Assembly (NCBI GenBank): GCA_018714575.1
Contig: DVNF01000155.1
Coordinates: 1 to 7,508 of the forward strand
Length of the DNA: 7,508 nucleotides
Origin: Candidatus Stercoripulliclostridium merdigallinarum
GTDB taxonomy: Bacteria > Bacillota > Clostridia > Christensenellales > DTU072
Reading direction: 5' to 3'
Shown here: piece after piece, positions 1 through 5,279 of the stretch
How the letters are laid out: each line of letters starts with the position of its first letter
How positions within the stretch are numbered: position 1 is the stretch's first letter
Translations under genes and position numbers: made by a program
The notes under the pieces: model-generated
Told to the model about the DNA's origin: nothing
Database searches by the model: none
What the model saw: the letters and a program-made list of their open reading frames with translations, nothing else

Positions 1-490
1 ATATTTGGACATTACCGAACACTTGAACGCGGCGGGAGTAAAATCGCGCGGACGCGGTCGCTTGGCAGGCTTGGCGCCGGGAGTGGGCGGAGTTACCGGC
101 ATAGATTCCTTCGACGTGGTAAAAGGGGTGACGGACAGGTTGAAGCCTGCCGCGGTCATAGCGGTGGATACATTGTCCGCGCGGAACGCGACCCGATTAA
201 AAAGCGTAGTGCAGCTGTCGACGGACGGATTGGTACCGGGTTCAGGGGTCGGCAACGCTAAAAGGGCTTTGGACGATAAAAACCTGGGCGTTCCGGTGAT
301 CGCGTTGGGAGTCCCTTTGGTGATCGAAGCGTTGGATATACGTACCGAGGGCGATCCGACGCCGGTATCGAAGGAAGTTCGCACGACGTTGGAAGGCTTG
401 GTCGTTACGGTAAAGGAAATCGATCTTGCCGTCGAAGATTTTGCCGAAGTCATAGGACACGCGATCAATTTCGCGGTACACGGAACATAA
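1..490 (+). CDS. gpr: Spore germination protease GPR, C-terminal part (5' end outside window)
   Basis: The reading frame enters from beyond the left edge (the first full codon is at 2-4, TAT) and ends at TAA 488-490, so about 162 C-terminal residues are present. GPR is an atypical aspartic protease that cleaves small acid-soluble spore proteins when spores germinate. The visible family signatures are APGVGGVTGID (about 73-105), the IAVDTLSAR block at about 158-184, whose Asp matches one of the two conserved aspartates of the family, PGSGVGN, and LGVPVIALGVP. The C-terminus (VTVKEIDLAVEDFAEVI) matches the family end. The segment between VIEALDI and VTVKEID is only about 25 residues, much shorter than in Bacillus GPR, giving a compact form. 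The propeptide and the first catalytic Asp (TPDALGP region) lie upstream and cannot be checked. The racemase-like gene follows after 26 bp with no terminator between them, so co-transcription is possible. A sigma-G promoter would be expected upstream but is not visible. Confidence 0.93.
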   Translation, partial: YLDITEHLNAAGVKSRGRGRLAGLAPGVGGVTGIDSFDVVKGVTDRLKPAAVIAVDTLSARNATRLKSVVQLSTDGLVPGSGVGNAKRALDDKNLGVPVIALGVPLVIEALDIRTEGDPTPVSKEVRTTLEGLVVTVKEIDLAVEDFAEVIGHAINFAVHGT

Positions 491-495
491 GCGGT

Positions 496-518
496 ATACC
501 CTGAATATCTTGGGGTAT
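496..518 (+). promoter_or_regulatory. Small inverted repeat over the racemase-like start codon
   Basis: ATACCC (496-501) is the exact reverse complement of GGGTAT (513-518), leaving an 11-base loop and a possible extra T-G pair inside. In RNA the stem would cover the first two bases of the ATG at 517 and the only purine-rich stretch in front of it. It is short and may be chance. If real, translation arriving from gpr (stop at 488-490) would help to open it. Confidence 0.25.
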
Positions 519-1248
519 GGTCATCGGCGTAACGGATTCGGGAATAGGCGGTTTATGGTTACTTTCAGCTCTGATAAAGAAATTTCCGAACGAAAGATAT
601 ATATACTATTCTGACAACCGATTTGCGCCTTACGGGAACCGAAACGGCGATTTTCTGGCAGACAGATTTTATTCCGTCACGAATGAGTTGAAAAAAGCCG
701 GGGCGCATTTGGCGGTGGTGGGTTGCAACACCATGGGGGTGACTTTGGGATTGACCGACGCCGTCAAAGCGCCTATACCCGTCGCCTGGATCTATCCTGA
801 GGCATACCCCGAAAAGGAAGATACGTTGATCATGACAACGCCGCTTTCGGCGCGTTCCGATTACGTCGGCGCGTTGCGTTCCCGCGGCGCCGAAATATTG
901 TGCGAGGGAGCTTTGGCGGCTATGGCGGAAGAGGCGGGCGGCTGTTCGGAAGAGATCGAAAAAAGATTGAAGGGTATGGCGGCACTGAACAAAAAGCGGA
1001 CGGCGGTGGCGTTGGGTTGCACGCATTATTTATACTTTCGGAAAGCGGTTACCGACCTATGCGGAGCGGTCAAAATTTACGACGGCGTGCGCGGAGCTGT
1101 AAGGCGCGCGGCACGCTATATAGCGGATACCGAACCGTACAGCCTGGAGTGGCGTTTTTCGGGTGCGGACGAAAGCGAAAAGTACATAAAAGTTTATTCG
1201 GAGACAGTTAAAAATTGCGGTAAACGCGGCGGAAAACAGGGCGTATAG
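517..1248 (+). CDS. murI: Glutamate racemase-like protein (Asp/Glu racemase family)
   Basis: This 243-residue cytoplasmic protein likely interconverts L- and D-glutamate for peptidoglycan by a cofactor-independent two-cysteine mechanism. The motifs run in family order: VTDSGIGG (residues 5-12, Asp7/Ser8), APYG (37-40), GCNTMG with catalytic Cys70, IPVAWIYP (87-94), the TTPLSARSDY region (107-116), and LGCTHY with second catalytic Cys168. It is somewhat shorter than the usual 260-270 residues and divergent: GCNTM replaces the common ACNTA, and the Pro usually following GCTHY is Leu. ATG 517 is the first possible start because an in-frame TGA lies at 502-504. No AGGAGG-like site precedes it, only GGGG two bases upstream, inside a small hairpin. 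Being 26 bp downstream of gpr, it may depend on coupling or be weakly translated. A second, housekeeping MurI elsewhere in the genome is possible, as is activity on another D-amino acid; the family call is firm, the substrate less so. Confidence 0.85.
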   Translation: MVIGVTDSGIGGLWLLSALIKKFPNERYIYYSDNRFAPYGNRNGDFLADRFYSVTNELKKAGAHLAVVGCNTMGVTLGLTDAVKAPIPVAWIYPEAYPEKEDTLIMTTPLSARSDYVGALRSRGAEILCEGALAAMAEEAGGCSEEIEKRLKGMAALNKKRTAVALGCTHYLYFRKAVTDLCGAVKIYDGVRGAVRRAARYIADTEPYSLEWRFSGADESEKYIKVYSETVKNCGKRGGKQGV

Positions 1249-1312
1249 GCGATAAATATCAGCCTGCTTTCATATCGTAAGGATAAACTTGGCGCAGGGC
1301 AAAGTATTTTAA

Positions 1313-1334
1313 AAATTTTTCTTGAAATTTTTCT
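1313..1334 (+). repeat. Tandem copies of AAATTTTTCT
   Basis: AAATTTTTCT occurs at 1313-1322 and again at 1325-1334, 12 bp apart from start to start. The copies overlap and surround the -35 hexamer TTGAAA. They could be a bent or UP-like promoter segment or a regulator site. The bases are simple enough that chance is realistic. Confidence 0.3.
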
Positions 1335-1350
1335 CTCCTTATAGTATTAT
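1322..1350 (+). promoter_or_regulatory. Sigma-A-type promoter for the EF-G-like gene
   Basis: TTGAAA (1322-1327) and TATTAT (1345-1350) are separated by exactly 17 bp, a near-consensus housekeeping promoter. Transcription would start near 1356-1358, giving a leader of about 28 bases before ATG 1385. Upstream, 1307-1332 is rich in A and T runs and could act as an UP-like element. No terminator for the preceding gene is seen in 1249-1320, so read-through from upstream is also possible. Confidence 0.72.
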
Positions 1351-1380
1351 ATTCTTACTGTTTGAATTTTAAGGAGAGAA
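1331..1380 (+). repeat. 11-bp perfect inverted repeat whose right arm is the ribosome binding site
   Basis: TTCTCTCCTTA (1331-1341) and TAAGGAGAGAA (1370-1380) are exact reverse complements around a 28-base spacer. The right arm contains the AAGGAG site for ATG 1385. The left arm lies in the promoter spacer, upstream of the predicted start of transcription, so RNA from the local promoter lacks it while read-through RNA from the gpr/racemase side carries it. It could be an RNA switch sequestering the ribosome site, a DNA operator, or chance complementarity. Confidence 0.55.
1371..1378 (+). promoter_or_regulatory. Strong ribosome binding site of the EF-G-like gene
   Basis: AAGGAGAG ends six bases before ATG 1385 and is close to the ideal complement of the 16S rRNA 3' end. 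It fixes the start codon and suggests efficient translation. It lies inside the right arm of the inverted repeat described at 1331-1380. Confidence 0.8.
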
Positions 1381-1384
1381 TAGA

Positions 1385-3451
1385 ATGGCTGTTTTTCACA
1401 AGGACAAAATACGCAATATAGCTCTTATAGGGCATGGCGGCGAAGGTAAGACTTCCCTATTGGAAGCAATGCTTTATAAGACAAAGGCGATAGATCGTTT
1501 AGGCAAAGTCAACGACGGCAACACCGTGTCCGACTACGATCAGGAGGAAATTGCGCGTAAAATGTCCATAAGCCTTTCGATGGCTTACGTATTGTACAAA
1601 GATTATAAATTCAACGTGTTGGACGTTCCCGGATTTTTCGATTTCGAAGGCGAAATGGTGGCGGCGCTGTCCGTTGCCGACGCGGCTATATTGGTGACCG
1701 GCGCGACCGGCGCCGTTCCCGTAGGCGCCGAAAAAGCGTTGGAGTATTGCTCCGAACACAACGTTCCCGTATTTATTTGGGTAAACGGCGTAAATAAGGA
1801 AAACTCCAGCTTTGACGCTACGTTGCAAGCGTACCGCGACAAGTACGGCGCAAAGGTCATAGCGATCGAACTGCCCATTATGCAGGGCACCAACATGAAA
1901 GGCTACGTCGACGCCATGCAACACAAGGCTTTCGATACCGATGGAGCCGAAATAGCCATACCCGCCAAATTGGAAGGCAAACTTGCCGAAGAGGACGGCA
2001 TATTGATGGAAGCGGTCGCCGAAGCCAGCGAAGAATTGATGGAAAAATATTTCGGCGGCGAGGATATTTCCGCAGAGGAAAAGAGGAACGGTCTGCGTAC
2101 CAGGTTTGCTGCCGGCGAAGTTTATCCGGTAGTCGCGGGCGTTGCGGTAGATAAGCCTGTACTGACGGCTTTGTTCGATCACATCGTCGACCTGTTCCCC
2201 GCGCCCGGCGAATCGGTAAAACACGGATACACGGTAGGCGACAAACACGAAACAGTCGACATAGACGAAAACGGCAAATTCGCCGCTCAGGTATTCAAGA
2301 CCATTGTCGACCCGTTTATCGGCAAGCTGTTGATGTTCAAAGTCATGCGCGGCAAAGTTTCCACCGGCGACACTGTATATAACGTCGAAGCCGACGAAAA
2401 CGAAAAAATCTCTTCTATGTCCATTATCCGCGGCAAAAAGCAGGAAGCCGTCGATCAAATGTTTGCGGGAGATATCGGCGCGTTTGCAAAGCTGAACTAC
2501 ACTACCACGAACAACACTCTGTGCGATCCTTCCGAAATCGTCAAATTCGATCCCATCGAATTCCCGGAGCCGGTTATCAGCTTTGCCGTTTCCAGCGCGG
2601 ACAAGGGTTCGGAAGACAAAGTTTTCGCAGGCTTGAACAAGATGTTGGACGAAGATTCGACGTTTACTTTGGAAAAGAACGCCGAAACCAACGAAATGAT
2701 AATTTCCGGTATGGGCGAAATGCAGTTGGATATCATCTGCAAGAAGGTAAAGAACAAATTTAACGCCACCGCGGTTTTGAAAGAGCCCAGGATCGCATAC
2801 CGCGAAACGATAAAGAAGACCGTTGAAGCCGAAGGCAAGCACAAAAAACAATCGGGCGGCGCAGGACAGTTTGGTCAATGCTCCGTCAGGTTCGAGCCCG
2901 GCGCGGCGGACGGCGTATTCGAATTTGTCGACGCGGTCGTCGGCGGAGCCATTCCGCGTCAATATATACCTGCCGTTGAAAAGGGACTCAGGGAAGCCGC
3001 TCCGAAAGGCATTTTGGCTGACTATCCCGTTATCAACCTGAAGTGCACGGTATTCGACGGTAAATCGCACCCCGTCGACAGTAAGGAAATCGCGTTTATC
3101 ACGGCTGCGAAGTTGGCGTTCCAAGACGGATGCTCCCGTGCTAACCCCGTATTCCTGGAACCCATCATGCACATCGACATTACCGTTCCGGATTCCTACA
3201 TGGGCGACATTATGGGCGATCTCAGCAAACGTCGCGGCAGGATTTTGGGAACCGATTCGGTAAACGGCAAGACGGTAGTCTCCGCCGAAGCGCCGCAGGC
3301 AGAGTTGGCGAAGTATGCTACCGACCTTAGGAGCATGACCCAGGGCAGAGGCAAGTTCGTAACCAAGTTCGAACGTTACGAGGAAGTTCCGGCTTCCCAA
3401 GCGGCAAAGATAATCGAAGATTACAAAAAGCGCCAGGCAGCCGCTCAATAA
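1385..3451 (+). CDS. EF-G-like translation factor with non-canonical GTPase motifs
   Basis: This 688-residue protein has the full EF-G plan: G domain (about 1-275), domain II (about 295-385), III (about 393-470), IV (about 471-590) and V (about 591-670). EF-G proteins bind the ribosome and drive tRNA-mRNA translocation. Domains IV-V are well kept: GGAGQFGQ (491-498), GGAIPRQYIPAVEKG, HPVDS with His562 at the expected domain IV tip, and LEPIMHIDITVPDSYMGDIMGDLSKRRGRILG-type domain V. The P-loop GHGGEGKTS (16-24) is intact. Other GTPase motifs are not: G3 is DVPGFFDF (80-87) with Phe84 where EF-G has the catalytic His; G4 is NGVN (134-137) where NKMD is expected, so the guanine-selecting Asp is Asn; G5 is GVA (252-254) instead of GSA. 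Switch I has RKMSI instead of RGITI. It is therefore an EF-G paralogue rather than the main fusA product, and it is not beside rpsL/rpsG or tuf. A strong promoter and ribosome site suggest good expression. Role (translocation, recycling, stress translation) is not determinable here. Confidence 0.9.
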   Translation: MAVFHKDKIRNIALIGHGGEGKTSLLEAMLYKTKAIDRLGKVNDGNTVSDYDQEEIARKMSISLSMAYVLYKDYKFNVLDVPGFFDFEGEMVAALSVADAAILVTGATGAVPVGAEKALEYCSEHNVPVFIWVNGVNKENSSFDATLQAYRDKYGAKVIAIELPIMQGTNMKGYVDAMQHKAFDTDGAEIAIPAKLEGKLAEEDGILMEAVAEASEELMEKYFGGEDISAEEKRNGLRTRFAAGEVYPVVAGVAVDKPVLTALFDHIVDLFPAPGESVKHGYTVGDKHETVDIDENGKFAAQVFKTIVDPFIGKLLMFKVMRGKVSTGDTVYNVEADENEKISSMSIIRGKKQEAVDQMFAGDIGAFAKLNYTTTNNTLCDPSEIVKFDPIEFPEPVISFAVSSADKGSEDKVFAGLNKMLDEDSTFTLEKNAETNEMIISGMGEMQLDIICKKVKNKFNATAVLKEPRIAYRETIKKTVEAEGKHKKQSGGAGQFGQCSVRFEPGAADGVFEFVDAVVGGAIPRQYIPAVEKGLREAAPKGILADYPVINLKCTVFDGKSHPVDSKEIAFITAAKLAFQDGCSRANPVFLEPIMHIDITVPDSYMGDIMGDLSKRRGRILGTDSVNGKTVVSAEAPQAELAKYATDLRSMTQGRGKFVTKFERYEEVPASQAAKIIEDYKKRQAAAQ

Positions 3452-3477
3452 TCCGTACCACGGGTCAACGTAAATAC

Positions 3478-3511
3478 GAAAAAAGCGAAAAAAGGCAAAA
3501 AAGCAAAAAAA
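3478..3511. repeat. Phased A-tracts (T-tracts on the minus strand)
   Basis: Four A runs of 6, 6, 6 and 7 bases (3479-3484, 3488-3493, 3497-3502, 3505-3511) are separated by only 2-3 G/C bases each, a period of about 9. They sit between the EF-G-like stop and the terminator stem. Read on the minus strand they form a long interrupted T tail just after the hairpin, which suits termination of the leftward operon. Confidence 0.6.
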
Positions 3512-3534
3512 GCATCGGTTCGTCCGATGCTTTT
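3508..3534. terminator. Bidirectional intrinsic terminator between convergent blocks
   Basis: AAAAGCATCGG (3508-3518) pairs perfectly with CCGATGCTTTT (3524-3534) around the 5-base loop TTCGT. On the + strand the stem runs into TTTTATTTT (3531-3539), ending the EF-G-like transcript about 60 bases after its stop. On the - strand it is followed by the T-tracts complementary to 3478-3511, ending the dehydrogenase/malic enzyme/GXGXG transcript about 40 bases after its stop. The stem length, loop and tails on both sides make this a confident call. Confidence 0.92.
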
Positions 3535-3573
3535 ATTTTGCTTTTGAGGTTTAAAGCTATAAATTATTCGGTA

Positions 3574-4098
3574 TCAATTCATTACGTACATTTGTTTATA
3601 CGGGTTTTTACTGTCGGGTGACAGCAGGGTAAACGGGGCGTCCATCAGCTTATCGTAATCGACGCCGAACAGGTTGCAGTATTCTTTAATATAGCCGGTG
3701 AACGGAGTAAGGGTGTTTTCGTTTGCCCGGGCGATATTGACGTTATGCGGGAAGCGGATATTTTTGCAATCGGAGCGCAACAACATTCTGCCGCCGTGCA
3801 TTCCCGTGCAGGGGAAATTGCCGACGATATCGCCTTTTATATCGATACCCAAAGCGATTATTATACCTCCGGCTTGGTATTCGCCCAGGAACGAGCCTGC
3901 CGCGCCGCCTATTACTATGACGGGGATCTTTTCGCGGTAAGCTTTCATGTGGATACCTGCGCGGTACCCGGCGTTACCTTTTATATAAATAGCTCCTCCG
4001 CGCATGGCGTATCCGACAGCGTCGCCGACGTTGCCGTGAATGACTATTTTTCCTGCGTTCATGGTGTCGCCTACGGCGTCCTGCGCGTTACCTTCCAC
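3574..4098 (-). CDS. N-terminally truncated GXGXG-domain protein (glutamate synthase domain 3-like)
   Basis: The 174-residue product carries the right-handed beta-helix repeats of the GXGXG family, seen at the C-terminus of glutamate synthase large subunits and in free-standing proteins of split glutamate synthases: EGNAQDAVGDTMNAG, HGNVGDAVGYAMRGG, KGNAGYRAGIHM, IGGAAGSFLGEYQAGG and GTGMHGG-like blocks. The C-terminal tail, with YIKEYCNLFGVDYDKLM and an ending like PYKQMY, resembles complete stand-alone members. Those members, as I recall, are about 240-250 residues and have a further 65-75 residues before the EGNAQDAVG block. Here the frame begins there, at a GTG 5 bp after the malic enzyme stop, with no ribosome binding site. 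The frame stays open upstream into the malic enzyme 3' end but shows no family sequence. It therefore looks like a 5'-deleted gene, expressed if at all by re-initiation after malic enzyme; an ATG at 4060-4062 is an alternative start. No amidotransferase or FMN-domain partner is adjacent. It may be a decaying remnant or a minimal functional helix. Confidence 0.72.
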   Translation of the reverse strand: MEGNAQDAVGDTMNAGKIVIHGNVGDAVGYAMRGGAIYIKGNAGYRAGIHMKAYREKIPVIVIGGAAGSFLGEYQAGGIIIALGIDIKGDIVGNFPCTGMHGGRMLLRSDCKNIRFPHNVNIARANENTLTPFTGYIKEYCNLFGVDYDKLMDAPFTLLSPDSKNPYKQMYVMN

Positions 4099-4103
4099 CG
4101 TAT

Positions 4104-5276
4104 TTATATTCTGGCTACGCCGCTGTCGCGCGCGGCTTTTGCAACGGCTTCGGCAACGGTCTTTCCGACTCTGGGATCGAAGGCTTTCGGAATGATGAAT
4201 TCGGGAGAAAGTTCCTCGTCCGATACCAAAGAAGCTATGGCTTTGGCGGCGGCGAGTTTCATTTCCTCGTTAATATCGGAGGCTCTGACGTCCAAAGCTC
4301 CGCGGAAGATACCCGGGAAAGCCAAAACGTTGTTGATCTGGTTGGGGAAGTCGCTTCTGCCCGTACCGACTACCGCGGCGCCGGCTTTCAGGGCGAGGTC
4401 GGGCATTATTTCGGGAACGGGGTTCGCCATTGCCATGACGATAGCATTGGGCGCCATGCTCCTGACCATATCTTCGGTGACGATACCGGGCGCGGAAACT
4501 CCGATGAAAATATCGGCTCCGACCATGGCGTCCGCCAGAGTTCCGACTTTGGCTTCCTTGTTGGTGAACTCGGCGATCTCGGCTTTGATACCCGTCAAAG
4601 AGGTGTTGGTTTTGGAGATGATACCTTTTCTGTCGCACATCAAAATATCTTTGACGCCGACGCTTTGCAAAAGTTTTGCTATTGCAACGCCTGCGGCGCC
4701 GGCGCCCGAAAAAGCCACCACGCAATCGGACAGCTTCTTTTTGACTATTTTCATTGCGTTGATGATAGCGGCAAGGCAGACCACGGCGGTGCCGTGTTGA
4801 TCGTCGTGGAAGATCGGTATATCGCTGATTTCTTTTAACTTTCTTTCGATTTCAAAGCAACGCGGAGCGCCGATGTCTTCCAAATTGACTCCGCCGAAGG
4901 AGCCCAGGAACAGCGAGATCGCATGAACGATTTCGTCGGGATCTTTGCTGCGAACGCACAGGGGAATGGCGTCTACGCCGCCAAAGGCTTTGAACAGCAC
5001 GCATTTACCTTCCATAACGGGCATGCCCGCTTCGGGGCCGATATCGCCCAAGCCCAAAACGGCGGTTCCGTCGGTAATGACCGCAACGGTGTTCCAACGG
5101 CGAGTCAGCTCGTAGGATTTAGAAATATCTTTTTGAATTTCCAAACACGGTTGAGCTACGCCCGGGGTATATGCCAGGGACAATTCCTCTTTATTATTGA
5201 CGGTGGCTCTGGGGGTGACCTCCAATTTGCCTTTCCATTCGTAGTGGAGCCTAAGCGACTCTTTTGCGTAATCCAT
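4104..5276 (-). CDS. Malic enzyme, short bacterial type (oxidative decarboxylation of malate)
   Basis: This 390-residue cytoplasmic enzyme converts malate to pyruvate and CO2 with reduction of NAD(P), using a divalent metal. All key family elements are visible: AYTPGVA with catalytic Tyr36, VITDGTAVLGLGDIGPEAG (67-84), MEGK with general base Lys91, GGVNLEDI with metal ligands Glu133/Asp134, PIFHDDQHGTA with metal ligand Asp159, the Rossmann loop GAGAAGVA (191-198), and NPVPEI (285-290). The length fits the short class without a phosphotransacetylase-like C-terminal domain. Asp215 in MCDRKG at the end of the second Rossmann strand would fit NAD preference, but that is inference. The start is fixed by GGGAGG on the - strand at 5285-5290, eight bases before ATG, embedded in the last codons of the upstream dehydrogenase. 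The two genes are 3 bp apart, so translational coupling is likely. The protein stops at SGVARI, 5 bp before the GXGXG frame. Confidence 0.95.
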   Translation of the reverse strand: MDYAKESLRLHYEWKGKLEVTPRATVNNKEELSLAYTPGVAQPCLEIQKDISKSYELTRRWNTVAVITDGTAVLGLGDIGPEAGMPVMEGKCVLFKAFGGVDAIPLCVRSKDPDEIVHAISLFLGSFGGVNLEDIGAPRCFEIERKLKEISDIPIFHDDQHGTAVVCLAAIINAMKIVKKKLSDCVVAFSGAGAAGVAIAKLLQSVGVKDILMCDRKGIISKTNTSLTGIKAEIAEFTNKEAKVGTLADAMVGADIFIGVSAPGIVTEDMVRSMAPNAIVMAMANPVPEIMPDLALKAGAAVVGTGRSDFPNQINNVLAFPGIFRGALDVRASDINEEMKLAAAKAIASLVSDEELSPEFIIPKAFDPRVGKTVAEAVAKAARDSGVARI

Positions 5277-5279
5277 ATT

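Noticed and set aside
1249..1320. Terminator or riboswitch between the racemase-like and EF-G-like genes
   Set aside because: Only a 5-bp CGATA/TATCG match and AT-rich self-complementary runs are present. No GC stem with a T tail and no known riboswitch core could be recognised.
1499..3448. A 649-codon open frame antisense to the EF-G-like gene
   Set aside because: It lies wholly opposite a gene with clear family motifs, has no recognisable domain, promoter or ribosome site, and arises from codon choice in the sense gene that avoids TTA, CTA and TCA at the relevant positions.
4098..4130. Programmed frameshift making a malic enzyme-GXGXG fusion
   Set aside because: The GXGXG frame is open across the malic enzyme stop, but I see no slippery heptamer or obvious stimulatory structure, and malic enzyme ends at a normal place (SGVARI). 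Truncation with re-initiation is simpler.
3745..4800. A 351-codon + strand open frame opposite the GXGXG and malic enzyme genes
   Set aside because: Both - strand genes have strong family signatures through this stretch. The + strand translation shows only low-complexity Ala/Ser-rich sequence mirroring them and no ribosome site.
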